64,000 nucleotides of DNA, taken from assembly GCA_024407855.1 (NCBI GenBank), contig JAKSVQ010000001.1, positions 124,001-188,000 of the forward strand. Direction: 5' to 3'. Numbering within the stretch: the stretch's first letter is position 1; every line of letters begins with the position of its first letter. The stretch is from Mycoplasmoidaceae bacterium (GTDB lineage Bacteria > Bacillota_I > Bacilli_A > Mycoplasmatales > Mycoplasmoidaceae). Position numbers and translations under genes: made by a program. This document shows positions 22,199 through 33,874 of the stretch, in pieces. A model generated the notes under the pieces. It did no database searches, was not told the origin of the DNA, and was given only the letters and a program-made list of their open reading frames with translations.

Positions 22199-22286
22199 AC
22201 ATTAATTATATGTAATTAAAAAACTGAAGCATTTGAAAAATATTGCATTTCATATATATATATATAATTTCGTTTGGGAGAAATTT

Positions 22287-22850
22287 ATGAGTAAATTATT
22301 AAATGTAAAAAGGACAAAGCAAGCTGACTATTTAAAATTACAAAGGAATGTGTCAACTGGATCAATAATATGTATAGGTGTCGCACTACTTCTTAGTGGA
22401 ATAACATACCTTACATGAGCCTTGTCTACCACTACAATGACAGAGTGAGATCCCATGGTTCCACTCATTGGTGGCGGAATGGGATTAGGTGTAACAGTAA
22501 TTCCGTTTTTAATATTTTTCATTTTCTTTATTAGGTATCTAACCAAAGCCAAGAATTACACTTTTAAATCATTTAATATTCCTGTATTATGGACAAGAGT
22601 ATTAATTCTTGGTATTATTATTTCCTTTTTCTTTACGGCAAATATTACTTTATATGTGTTAGCCATGACTATCGCTGACACAAGTGACCTATTTTGTATT
22701 CTGTGTGGTGTACCAATTGGAGTTAATTTCCTTAACATAATTGTGTCAATAATTTTGTTGGCTAATTGTTCAAAAGCAACTAGTTATCTTAGAGGTGTTG
22801 GCAGAAGAGAAGATGTCGATGTTGAAGAATACGATGATGAAGAAGCTTAA
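22287..22850 (+). CDS. Small multi-pass membrane protein, unknown
   Basis: A 187-residue membrane protein with about four hydrophobic segments (around residues 25-45, 62-82, 105-128 and 142-162) and an acidic C-terminal tail (DVDVEEYDDEEA). A ribosome-binding site GGGAG lies 8 bases before the chosen ATG. Two UGA codons supply Trp. The gene stands alone between coaE (opposite strand) and the lyase at 22935, with its own terminator. I do not recognise the family. Confidence 0.72.
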
Positions 22851-22864
22851 TGCTTCTTTTTTAT
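22838..22864 (+). terminator. Terminator after the small membrane protein
   Basis: Stem AAGAAGC (22840-22846) with GCTTCTT (22852-22858), loop TTAAT, then a T-run. It overlaps the stop codon. Confidence 0.8.
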
Positions 22865-22934
22865 TTCTTTATATTTAATTTATTAAATATAAAAACCCCA
22901 AAATCTCTTTATAATTAAAGCAGGAGATTAAAAA

Positions 22935-24368
22935 ATGAAAAAAGACAAAAAACTGAAAGCAAAAGAAGGCTTTCGAATTGAACACGACTCATTAGGAGAA
23001 ATGTTAGTTCCTGAATGAGCTTATTGAGGTGCTCAAACCGCAAGAAGTGTTAAAAACTTCAAAATTGCAGACCAAATCGTAAGTTTAGATTTAATCCACG
23101 CATTTGGTGCTGTAAAACATGCTGCTGCGACAGCAAACGAAAAATGTGGTAAATTAGACCACAAACGTGCAAAATTAATCAGACAAGCTTGTGAAGAAAT
23201 TATGGCTGGAAAGTTAGACAAACACTTCCCAACTAACTCTTACCAAGCTGGTGCTGGTACACAAACAAACATGAACGTTAACGAAGTTATTGCTCGTCGA
23301 GCAAGCAAGTTAGCTGGTGTTGATGGCTTTGTACATGAAAATGACCACTCAAATATGAGTCAATCTACAAATGACGCATACCCAACTGCTGCTAACCTTT
23401 GTGCAGTTTACATGATTGAAAATAAATTATTACCAGCAATTAATGGTTTAATTAAAACTTTCTATAAACTAGAAAAGAAACACAAAAACTTAGTTAAGCT
23501 AGGTAGAACTCACATTCAAGATGCAGTTCCAATTATGTTTGGACAAGAAGTATCTGGATGAAGATTTGCATGTGAAAATGCAAGAGATATGATTATCACA
23601 GCAACTAACTCATTATATGTATGTACAATGGGTGCAACTGCTGTTGGTACAGGATCTACATGTCCTTTAAAGAAAGGTTATGCTAAATTCTGCTGCGATG
23701 CTTTAAATAAACTTTTAAAGAACAACAAATGATACAAAGTATCTAAAGAATTTAGAGTAGTTCCTAATATGTTCTACTCAACATGATCTAAAGATGCTTT
23801 AATCTTTGCTCATGGTGCAATTAAAGCATTAGCTATGAACTTATACAAAATTTCTATGGACGTAAGATTCTTAGCTTCAGGTCCAAGATCTGGTTTTGGA
23901 GAAATTAACATTCCTCAAAACGAACCAGGATCATCAATCATGCCAGGTAAGGTTAACCCAACTCAATGTGAATTAACATCTATGATGTGTGCAGATGTAG
24001 TTGGTCGTGATGTAACTATTGCATGATTAGGTGGTGGTGCAAACTTTGAATTGAACACATTTGGTACAATTCAATTTGCTAACTTTGCTGACTCTGTAAA
24101 CAGATTCACAAACGTTATTAACTCATTCAACAAGAATTGTTGTGCTGGTATTACAGTTAACGAAAAGAAAATGAAATACTACGTTGATAACTCATTAATG
24201 TTAGTAACTGCATTAAAAGACGTTATTGGATACCACAAATCAGCAGAAATTGCTTTATATGCTCAAAGAAACAACTTAACATTAAAGCAAGCTGCTACTA
24301 AATTAGGTTACATTTCTAGCAAAGACTACGACAAATACGTTGTTCCTGCTAAGATGTGCCACAACTAA
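22935..24368 (+). CDS. Aspartase/fumarase superfamily lyase, aspartate ammonia-lyase-like
   Basis: A 477-residue homotetrameric lyase. The superfamily signature [15 protein letters not shown] is intact. Several segments look like aspartase: the start [33 protein letters not shown] (residues about 142-151) and [10 protein letters not shown]. Others look like fumarase, including the signature loop with Gly and TQCE, and GQEVSGW. The normally conserved [10 protein letters not shown] is changed to [12 protein letters not shown] infer aspartate <-> fumarate + NH3, with malate <-> fumarate as the alternative. A true fumarase is at 29978-31351, so this copy is probably the specialised one. It is followed after 19 bases by an amino-acid permease and then malic enzyme. 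UGA codons supply Trp. Confidence 0.8.
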
Positions 24369-24387
24369 TAAAGGTCGATAAAACTTT

Positions 24388-26046
24388 ATGTCAAAAACTT
24401 CAGTTTCTAAAAAAACTGCAGGTAAGATTGGTTTAGTTGGATCCATTAGTTTAATTATTGCCACTGTCGTTGGTGTTGGTGTATTCTTTAAGAACGGTTC
24501 CGTTTTTAATAATAACCACCACAACGCCATTGGTGTATTAATTAGCTGGATTCTAGCTATTGTCATTGCTTTATTCACGGCTTTTAGTTTCGCTGAAATT
24601 GTTACAGTTAAAGGGTTAAGAAACCCTAACGCTGGTTTAGCTGGCTGATCTGAAAAGATGGTTGGTTATAATTTTGGTCGACACGTAAGCTTGACTCAAT
24701 CAACATTCTACTATCCTGCAAAGTTCGTTGCAATGGCAACCTTTGCAGCTGTAGCAATCTTCCAGGTGTACTTCACGGCAATAGGAGCTGATACTCAGTT
24801 TCATGCTAGTATGCTTGGAACTGATGATAAGTTCACTACATTAATTGTTATGGGAACAGCAATTGCTTTAATTGCTATCTTCATGATTGCAAACTTCTTC
24901 TCAAACAAGTTTGGTGGTGTTGTATCAAAAGGTGCAACATTTATTAAGTTTGTTCCAATATTAATGATTATTCTTATTGGAATTATTGTTGGTGCACTTA
25001 TTGGTGGTGGTTTATGAAACCAACAAGTAATTAATCCTGATCCAGGTCATCTTGAACCTGTTCCACTTCCAATTGAAGGAAATGTAAAATATTCAGGAGA
25101 ATTAGAGGTTGGTGGTATCTTTAGATCAATTCCTGCAATCTTATTTGCATTTGACTCATTCTTAGTTATTGGTAACGTTCAAAAGAATGTAGAAAACCCA
25201 GAAAAGAACGTTCCACTTTCAATCATTATTTCAATGATTATTGCTGCTGTATTCCAAATCCTAATTACAATTGGATGTATTACTATGGGTACAGGAAACC
25301 CATTTACATTATTACAAGCAGCATTAGACACTGGCGGTTATGCTAACTGCCACTGAGCTTATGTATTATGTGTTGTTATTCTATCTGTGTCAATTGTTAT
25401 TGCTACACTTGGTGTAATTAACTCATATTCTATGGCAGGAACTAGAGCAATGCAAGCTTTAGTAGAAGATAAAACAATCTTTGGATATAAATTAGGACAA
25501 AAATTAAATGCTAAGACTCCAAACCTTGGTGGATTTGTACTATACATATTCTTCATTGCTTTAATTTTCTTTGCGGTAGCAATCCCATCATGTATCTTAG
25601 ATACAAGTCATATCTATGATGGATTTAGTACATTAGCCGTATTATTCTACTTTGGAATTTATGGAACAACTGTACTTGGTGGATTAATCAACCGTAAGAC
25701 AAACAAAAACACTGTTCATAAAGTTGGATACTTCATTCCATTTGGTATTATTGCTGTAATTGGATGTTACTTTGCATTTGGTTATTGTGTATTCTACCAA
25801 TTCTCAACTCAAGTTGCTATGAACGCAAGTGGAACAGATGCAAACTCATTTGGATTTGCAATGGTTAAATCTACACTTGAATTAAACAACTGACAAGCTG
25901 CCTTAGTCTTCTGATCTGCAGCAATCTTCTTCTTGGGCTATCCATTCTTAAACGATCTATTCATTAAATGATCTGACAAGAACTATGCCCAACCATTGCT
26001 TTGACAAAAAGCAAAGAGATCAGTAAGTATCAGAAGTGCAAAATAA
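24388..26046 (+). CDS. APC-superfamily amino-acid permease
   Basis: A 552-residue transporter with about twelve to fourteen membrane helices. The first helix LVGSISLIIATVVGVGVFFKN matches the APC opening (the G-x-G-I/V-F unwinding point). LRNPNAGLAGWSEKMVG follows, and the central SIPAILFAFDSFLVIGNVQKNVENPEKNVP is the diagnostic APC segment with NPEKNVP. Several Trp codons are UGA. It lies between the aspartase-like lyase and malic enzyme with gaps of about 20 bases, so all three are one operon. The substrate is not shown by sequence; aspartate or another amino acid that feeds the neighbouring enzymes is the natural guess. Confidence 0.88.
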
Positions 26047-26064
26047 TTAGAAAGGAAATTATTT

Positions 26065-27459
26065 ATGGCAATTAAACAAACAAATATGACACCAATCGCT
26101 AAGGCGTCATTAGATCTACACTACAAATTAAAAGGAAAAATTTCAACTCAAGTTAAATATGCAATTAAAGACAAACACGATTTGTCATTAATGTATACAC
26201 CTGGTGTTGCTCAACCATGTATTGAAATCAATAAAGATTACAACAAATCTTGAGATTTAACAGCCAGAGCTAACACTATTGCTGTTATTACTGATGGTAC
26301 AGCAGTATTAGGTTTAGGTGACATTGGTCCAGAAGCTGGTATGCCAGTTATGGAAGGAAAGTGTGCTTTGTTCAAAACTTTCGGTGATGTTGATGCTGTT
26401 CCAATCTGTATTCGTAGTAAAAACGTTGACGAATTAGTTAGAACTATCTATCTAATCTCTGGTTCATTTGGTGGTATTAACCTAGAAGATATTGGAGCAC
26501 CACGATGTGTTGAAGTTGAAAGAAGACTAAAAGACATCTGTGATATTCCAGTATTCCATGATGACCAACATGGTACAGCTATTGTTGTAGCTGCTGCTGT
26601 AACAAACGCTTTACGTGTTGTTGGTAAGAGATGAGAAGACTGTACAACAGTTATTAATGGTGCTGGTTCTGCTGGTATGGCTATTGGTAACTTACTACAT
26701 GATATGGGTATGGGAAACATTATTTATGTTGACCGTGCTGGAATTGTTGATCCTTCAGATCGTCAATTCAACCAATATCAAGTTGCTGCCGCAATTAAGG
26801 GTGGAAATAAGAAAGCTGTTAAAGGTTTCCTTCCTGATGCCCTTAAGGGTGCAGATATCTTCGTTGGTGTTTCAGTTCCAGGTGCATTAAAACCAGACTG
26901 AATTAAATTAATGAATGACAAACCAATTGTCTTTGCAATGGCTAACCCAACTCCAGAAATTATGCCAGATATTGCAAAGCAAGCTGGTGCTTACATTGTT
27001 GGTACAGGTCGTTCAGACTTCCCTAACCAAATTAACAACCTACAAGCATTCCCTGGTATTTTCAAAGGTGCATTATCAGTAAGAGCTAAACAAATTACTG
27101 AAGAAATGAAACACGCTGCTGCTAGAGCAATTGCTTCAATGGTTAAAAACCCAACTCCTGACAACATTATGCCTTCAGCATTAGACAAAAACGTAGCTGA
27201 AGTTGTAGCTGCTCAAGTAGCTAGATGTTGAAAAGATGAAGTTGCTAGAAAAGAAAGAGCAAAGAAAGCTGAACGTGAAGCAAATGAACACATTACTGCT
27301 TCTGCAAAAGCTGAAAAGTCAGCAGTTACTGCTGATCAAAGAATTGCTTCTTCTGAAGCTATCATTGCTAACCGTAGTGATATTAAGCAATTTAATAGAA
27401 GAGTAAGAAAAGCTCCTACTAAAAAAGCAAAAAAATCTCCAAAAAAATCTAAGAAATAA
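26065..27459 (+). CDS. NAD(P)-dependent malic enzyme with basic C-terminal tail
   Basis: A 464-residue enzyme oxidatively decarboxylating malate to pyruvate and CO2. LMYTPGVAQPC is the N-terminal signature. DGTAVLGLGDIGPEAGMPVMEGK and FHDDQHGTAIV hold the metal and substrate residues, and INGAGSAGMAIG is the Rossmann NAD(P) loop. The canonical bacterial small-form enzyme ends near residue 395. Here about 70 extra residues follow, rich in Lys and Ala and ending in KKSPKKSKK. Two or three UGA codons are Trp. It is the last gene of the lyase-permease-malic enzyme operon, so the group can turn aspartate or malate into pyruvate and reduced cofactor. Confidence 0.93.
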
Positions 27460-27473
27460 TCTTAGAAAATAAA

Positions 27474-27500
27474 TAAAAAAAGAGGGCAACCTCTTTTTTA
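27474..27500. terminator. Bidirectional terminator between malic enzyme and dipeptidase
   Basis: Stem 27476-27485 with 27490-27499 and loop GCAA, with A- and T-runs. The dipeptidase stop (27498-27500) lies in its right flank. Confidence 0.88.
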
Positions 27501-29165
27501 TATTTCATTAATGTGAGTTAAAGAATAAAGTAATTGTTTAACTACTACATCAATTGAATCTAAATACAATGTTTCTTTGACATTATGAGCATTTTTAATG
27601 TCACAGCCTATTGATGTTTCATGAATAGTTGGTCTACGTGTGTGGAATCAACTTAATTCTAATCCACCATTAACATCAATCATTGACATATCACAACCAA
27701 AATGTTCTCCAGCTTTTAACATTAATTGAATCATTTTGTTAGAGTCTGGATCGCTTTCTCATCCATAATATTTTGTTGGAGTAGAAAATCCAGTAATTGT
27801 GAAACGAGTTTCTCATTGAGTTGAGTTATTTTCTTCAAATTTATCAACTCATTCAGAGTTTGCTGAACGTGAATAATTTTTTAGAGAAAATTCACGACCA
27901 CTAATTGATAAAGGTCCAATATTAGCACTAGCTAATGGCATTCCTTCAGGATCTTCAGGATTTGGATTAAAACCAAATGGTAATCCGTTCATTTTTGTAC
28001 TTGGATCAGTAGGTCATTCTTGTTGCTTGCCAGTCAATGATGCAATTTTTATAGTTGTCTCTGGACGAATAACGGAAGATATAGAAGATATTGGGGGGTA
28101 AGTTATTTGTACATTGAAATTGTCATCAGTTCCTTCATAACGTGCTTTTCATTCATCGATAGTAGAATTAATTGCAGATTCCACTTGACCTTGTTGCGCT
28201 ATAGATGTTACAAATGTAGTTGTTGCATCAGTAATTAATTGTGTTGGACCTCAAACAATTTCTTCACCCTTTTCATTTTTATGTCCAAAATAATAGAGTG
28301 ACAACTCGTTTTCCATACCGGTAATTGAAGAAATCCTATATAGCATTTCTGCCAAGAATCGATCAGCATTACCATGAGTTTTAATGTTAACACCTGAGTG
28401 TCCACCATTGAAACCAGATACTGAAACTTGAAATGCCATTTGTGAATCAGTTACTGGTAGCATTGCATCTTCATCTACTGTTCCTTCAAACACACCTTGG
28501 ACTGAACCAGCACATGATTTAGCTAACGAATTAGATGTTTCAGAGTCGATATTGATTAGGTAATCACTATCAAGAGCAGTGGGGTTTAAGTGAGCAGCGC
28601 CATTCATACCGGTTTCTTCATCAGCAGTAAAGATTACTCTTAATGGACCGTGATTGAATTTTTTAAGATTTAGTAATGCTAAAATAATGGATAAACCAAT
28701 ACCGTTATCAGCACCTAAAGAAGTTTTGTAATCCTTAGAGTGCATAACTTGTTTGCCATCAATTTCTTCAATTACTGGTTCAACTGGTAGGATTTTTATT
28801 TCTTCTGCTGACAAACCCGCTACAACCATATCCATATGACCTTGTAATATAACTTTTGGTCATGATTCATATTTTTTATTAGTAGCTGGAACATCAAATC
28901 AGATATTACCATATATATCTCTTTCTACTTGATATCCATGGGATGTTATTTTGTTTGACAAATAATTTCTAATGCCATCAAGATACCCAGTAGGTCTTGG
29001 GTATTTTGAGATTTCAAACATTTCTTGAATTGTTTGATCTTTCATTTCTTCTGTTAACTTATCATAGTTAGGTTCTTTTTGTGTACAACTAACTAAACTC
29101 ATGGGTGCAAGCACTGATGATGTTATTGCTAATGTCGCAAATGGAATAAATACTTTCTTCTTCAT
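27498..29165 (-). CDS. Lipoprotein M20C dipeptidase (PepD-like)
   Basis: A 555-residue metallopeptidase with a lipoprotein signal: MKKKVFIPFATLAIT, lipobox SLVSC, Cys27. The M20 motifs are complete: LQGHMDMV (first metal His and catalytic Asp), LGADNGIG (bridging Asp), TADEETGMNGA (catalytic Glu pair), NIDSE and the dimerisation-type SGFNGGHSGVNI. Near the C-terminus WFHTRRPTIHET supplies the last metal His. The order and spacing match PepD/Xaa-His dipeptidases, which are normally cytosolic. Here the signal places it on the cell surface, where it would release amino acids from host peptides. UGA codons supply Trp at several positions. Confidence 0.9.
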
Positions 29166-29213
29166 AAATTACCTCAAATTACATATATTATAAAAAAGTC
29201 TAAATTAGATAAA

Positions 29214-29239
29214 TAAAAAAGAGGTAAACCTCTTTTTAT
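29214..29239 (-). terminator. Terminator after lipoprotein 29236-29916
   Basis: Stem 29216-29224 with 29229-29237 and loop TAAA, followed on the minus strand by a T-run. It includes the stop codon of the lipoprotein gene. Confidence 0.8.
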
Positions 29240-29916
29240 TCTCCAGCTAGACCATATATCATGTTACTAAAATAGTAAGATTCTCAGAGAAAGCATGCAT
29301 TTAAGCGCGATATACATCTCTCCATATTATTATCTTCTTGAACATTTTCCTTATTCAAATTAATATCCTCAATCTTCTCACCACTTCGATCAATAATTTT
29401 CGTTCCATACATTGATCAATCACCATTAGCGATTAATCATTCTTCATCAACATCATATGAAAATTTTCATGCATTATTAGAACTTGAATACTCAACATGA
29501 ACTAAAATATTTTTGATTATCAATTCTTCATCATAATGACGAAGAATACGCTCCTCATCGGTTCCATTCCTTGAAAGATTAAGTTTTATCGAAACATAAT
29601 TTTTATTCAGATCGATTTCTAAAATATTTATTGTTATTGACTCAAAATCGTGTTCAGCAAATGCTGATTTATTAAAATTAACAAAATCGTCAGCAACAAT
29701 TCGTGGATTTTGTTTTGCATCAGTTAAATATGTTTCTGTAGCCTCACTTGGTGCAAGGTGATCATGTTCTTTTGGTTGGATTGTAGGTGTTCATTCACTA
29801 ATTTTAGTTAAGTCATATGTGAATGCTGTTTGTGGTGCACAAGATGTTACAAATGGCACAGTTGTAGCAACAACAGCACCTACTGGTATTAAATATTTGA
29901 TTAATTTGTTTTTCAT
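29236..29916 (-). CDS. Surface lipoprotein, paralogous family member
   Basis: A 226-residue lipoprotein with signal MKNKLIKYLIPVGAVVAT and lipobox VTSC at about Cys26. Residues 57-80 hold the pattern EATETYLTDAKQNP followed by DD, matching the lipoproteins at 1-3864 and 31445-32239, so it belongs to the same family although it lies 25 kb away. The rest is acidic and has no recognised domain. Trp is encoded by UGA in several places. It is separated by terminators from the dipeptidase and from fumarase, so it is probably its own transcript. Confidence 0.82.
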
Positions 29917-29942
29917 AATTACCTCACGATTATTATATAAAT

Positions 29943-29970
29943 AAAAAAACTAGGTATAACCTAGTTTTTG
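29943..29970 (-). terminator. Terminator after fumarase
   Basis: Perfect 10-bp stem 29945-29954 with 29960-29969 and a five-base loop, then a T-run on the minus strand, 9 bases beyond the fumC stop. Confidence 0.85.
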
Positions 29971-29977
29971 TTATTGA

Positions 29978-31351
29978 TTATCCAACCATTTTGCTAGGAA
30001 CAACTATCTTATCAAATTCTTCTTCTGATAAGTATTTAAGTTTCTTAGCAGCTTCTTTTAATGTGATTGATTCTTTTTGTGCTAATTTAGAAATATCAGC
30101 AGCTTTTTCATAACCAATCTTAACATTTAAAGCAGTTACTAACATTAAGTCACGGTATAAGTTGTATTCAATCTTCTTAAGGTTTGGCTTAATACCAATA
30201 ACACATTTTCTTGTGAATGAGTCCATACCATCAGCCAATAGTTTAATTGATTGGTTGATTGAGTAGATCATCATTGGCATGAATGTGTTAAGTTGGTAGT
30301 TGCCCATTGCGTTACCTAATGTAACACAAGTGTCATTACCTATTACTCTGATGCAAAGCATCATCATTGCTTCACATTGAGTTGGGTTAACTTTACCAGG
30401 CATGATTGAACTTCCTGGTTCATTAGATGGAATAATAATTTCACCAATACCACAGTTTGGTCCAGATGCTAAGAATCTAACATCGTTAGCAATCTTGATT
30501 AAACTTTCAGCTAAAGTTTTAAGTGCTGCATGGTAGTGACTTACACTATCCTTAGAGCTTAAACCTTGGAATTTGTTTGGTAGTGGAGAGAATTTAATAC
30601 CAATCATTTTAGATAACTCAGCACAAACTGATTTATCAAAACCTTTTGGTGTATTTAATCCAGTACCAACAGCTGTACCACCAATACATAGTTTATTAAT
30701 GTATTTGTTAGCATCTTTAATCATGTCTCTTGAGTTTTCTAACATTGCAACTCAAGCAGAAATTTCTTGACCTAATCTTACTGGTGTAGCATCTTGTAAG
30801 TGTGTACGACCAACTTTAATAATGTTTCAATTCTTCTTTTCTAGTTTCTTTAATTCTTTAATTAAGGTTTCTAGATTAGGAAGTAATTTTTCCTTAGTTA
30901 ATGTAGCAATTACTAAGTGCATTGCAGTTGGGAATACATCATTACTAGATTGACTCATATTAACGTGATCGTTAGGGTGAACAAATCTAGTATCCTTCTT
31001 TGCTAATCTGTCTGCACGGTAAGCAATAACTTCGTTAACGTTCATATTAGTTTGTGTACCACTACCTGTTTGTCAGATTGATAATGGGAAGTTATCAGCT
31101 AGTTTACCAGCCAATATTTCATCACAAACTTTAATAATTGCTTTTGCTTTAGTTGGATCTAATTTACCAACTTTAGCATTAGCGATTGCACAAGCTTTCT
31201 TAATATAAGTAATACACTTAATTAATTGCTTTGGCATTTTTTCATCAGAGATAGTAAAGTTTTGTTTACTTCTTTGTGTTTGTGCACCTCAAAATACATT
31301 TGCAGGAACTTCTATGGTGCCTAGAGTATCCTTCATTAATCTCATTTTCAT
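29978..31351 (-). CDS. fumC: Class II fumarate hydratase
   Basis: A 457-residue fumarase interconverting malate and fumarate. The fumarase-type motifs are all present: [63 protein letters not shown] and [16 protein letters not shown]. The frame needs UGA=Trp at three places (for example [10 protein letters not shown]). The start [11 protein letters not shown] matches the family N-terminus. Compared with the lyase at 22935-24368, every substrate motif here is the fumarase form, so the two genes are divergent members of the same superfamily. It is monocistronic with its own terminator. Confidence 0.94.
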
Positions 31352-31444
31352 AACTCTTATATTATACTTTAACATTAATGTTAAAGTATTAAGTAAATGT
31401 TTTGACTTCATAAATATATAATGAAATTGAAAGAGAGAAAGAGT

Positions 31445-32239
31445 ATGAAATTAGTAAAAAAATTATTACCTATTGCTACAATCGGATCTGTTGCTGCTAT
31501 AGTTACTCCATTGTTTACTTCATGTAGTCAACATCAACCATTTATAATCGATGGAGAAAATTTTTATATACCAACAGTATCACAGGCTATTCCAGATTAT
31601 AAAACTCATCCTACAGGTTACGATATTCCTGATGCTGAAAAATTGTATTACCAAAATATTAAAAATAATCCAGAAGTATTATTTCAAGACATTCAAGCTT
31701 CAACCTCATATTTAATGTATAACACCAAACATCAGGGCGATGAGGAGGTCAAGTTTATCAAACAATTTAATTCATGCAATATTCAACAAAAATTTTCTGG
31801 TTTGGAAGTCGATATAACAAAGAAACAATTATCTTATAGATTTGATACGAAATTAGAAATATACGGCGCTAAATTTGATAGTCTAGAATATGTTTTTGAC
31901 TTTGTTTTATCGCTTAACATAAATATAAAAAAATTAGAATTTAGATTAGTTTATGATGATACAACTATTCCAGGTAGATGGGTTTTTGGTCCGGCAGCTG
32001 AATTATTATCAAATTGAAATGATGACTTCGAATTGGAAATGACAGCAAACGGAAAAGTTACAAGTGATGGACCAGCATCTACTTGATGTACATTTAATAA
32101 TGAAACAATTAATGTTACTATGTTAACGCTTGAAACAGCCCCAGCAAAATGACAGTTCATCATGGAAAGTTATCTATATTACGGAATGTTTGTTTTGGGC
32201 TCATTTCACATGGCAAACATTCTTGCCATAAATGGTTAG
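31445..32239 (+). CDS. Surface lipoprotein, paralogous family member
   Basis: A 264-residue lipoprotein with signal MKLVKKLLPIATIGSV and lipobox FTSC at about Cys23. An in-frame ATG 24 bases upstream (31421) would lengthen the charged N-terminus but fits a signal peptide less well. Residues about 68-85 contain YYQNIKNNP-x4-FQD, the family pattern seen in the other lipoproteins. Two or more UGA codons in the C-terminal half are Trp. It is the first gene of a forward block with two transporters and a PL8 lyase but is followed by a strong terminator. Confidence 0.82.
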
Positions 32240-32259
32240 ATTCAGATATTAAGTTACAA

Positions 32260-32292
32260 ATAAAAGTTCTAACAGAGTTAGAACTTTTTTAT
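32260..32292 (+). terminator. Strong terminator after lipoprotein 31445-32239
   Basis: Perfect 12-bp stem 32262-32273 with 32277-32288, loop AGA, followed by T residues. Confidence 0.88.
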
Positions 32293-32321
32293 TAAAAAGT
32301 AAATGCTTTTTAATTTAGATT

Positions 32322-33830
32322 ATGACTATAATGTTAAATACTATGATTAATGGATTAGACAATAATCAGATAATTGCTTTGATTGTTAACTTTAGCATTC
32401 TGCTAGTATCATTAGCAGTATCCATTTTTCTAATTTTTAAAATTAAGTTTGATGATAAGAATTACCGTTTATTGTTTATTATCTATACTTTATATTGAAT
32501 TGCACCAATGTTATTGCGTGAATACACGAGTCAGATGCATACAGCAATGGCTGGTGCAACAACACCCGAAGGTGGAGTTTCATGAATGACCAGTCTAATG
32601 TGAGTGCCGATCACTGTTTATGGAATCATTGGTTTGTTTTGAAAACCACTAAATGATTTGTTAAGTCATAGACTTCGTTCAAGAAAAACAGTTATTTATA
32701 TTTCTTTAGCTGTACAACTTGTTGGCGCAATACCAATGATTGCTTATCCTTGTCTAGCAACCAATATTATTCAATCGATCACTGTTGGTATTGGAGCAAG
32801 CGGTATTGCAGTATTTAGCTTGATGTTTAATGAACAGTATGCAAAGAAAAAAGTATTTTTAACCGTTTCTTTGCTTTCATTACCACCATTATTAGGTGAA
32901 TTTTTCTCTTCAGTTTTACAATGTTGTGTAACAAGCTTCTTACCACCTAAACCAGTAGCAGATCCTGGTACACCAGAAATGGTAGCTTATTGAAATCAAT
33001 ATATTGATACTGTTAAATATATGTGGTTAGTTGGATTAATATTTATTGTTGTAACAGCGATTTTAACAATATTTATTAAAGAAAAAAAAGCATTACTATA
33101 CAAAGATAATCAATATAAAGAACCAGTCGATAATAAATGAGATGGAGCTGTTGTTGTCTTAGTCATCATTGCTGCAGCAATCACATCATTTATTAAATTC
33201 TGTACATCTGGCGGAACAGCAATTACTGAATTATCTTATATTGGTGGTAGTCAACAACCAATTGTTGGATGACGTGTTGATACTAAGGCATTTGAAGGAT
33301 ATCTATCAGTTATCTTTACTATTGGTCAAATGGCTGCCAATATTATTACTGGTTTAATATTAATTAAACGTGCAAATAAATGAGTTTTATTTAGTATTGC
33401 TTCTGGTTTATGAGTTGTGTATGCAATATTAGCTGCTAGTGTATTAAATGTTTATGCTCGCTTAACATTTAACATAATCAATGGTTTTGCTTTTGGTATG
33501 ACATACAACTTAATTGTGAATATTACAATGAATAAGTTTTTTTCAAAAACAAATAAAATCACACCTGTTACTTTGTATAACACTGGTTTGTCAATTGGTA
33601 TTTGTTCTAGTCAATTCTTTAATACATTTATGAAACAAGATGTATTTGCTGGTGGAACATTACAATGAGATGACTTTGTATGAAGAAACTGAATTGTAAC
33701 AATTGCTGTGATTGCAACAATTGTTGTGATGTGAGTATTGTTTTCTGGAGCTTATTGAATTGAAAAGAAACATCCACCGAGAAGAATAAGGGTCAATAAA
33801 GTCCGCAACCAGCAAGATATGGACGACTAA
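32322..33830 (+). CDS. MFS-like 12-helix transporter
   Basis: A 502-residue polytopic membrane protein with about twelve predicted helices. A short basic loop (RSRKT) after helix 3 and a charged middle loop of about 35 residues give the 6+6 layout of major facilitator transporters, and the C-terminal tail is basic. Start ATGs at 32322, 32331 and 32343 are all in frame. Many Trp codons are UGA. The next gene is a tandem paralog (compare TREYTGQMH there with LREYTSQMH here), and a surface PL8 lyase follows, so sugar or oligosaccharide uptake is a reasonable inference, not shown by sequence. Confidence 0.78.
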
Positions 33831-33858
33831 TAAATCCCATAGGGATTTATTTTTTTAT
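33829..33858 (+). terminator. Terminator between the two transporter genes
   Basis: Stem 33829-33838 with 33842-33851, loop ATA, then a T-run. It overlaps the stop codon of the first transporter, so the second one needs its own promoter or readthrough. Confidence 0.82.
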
Positions 33859-33874
33859 ATTTATAATTAAAAGT

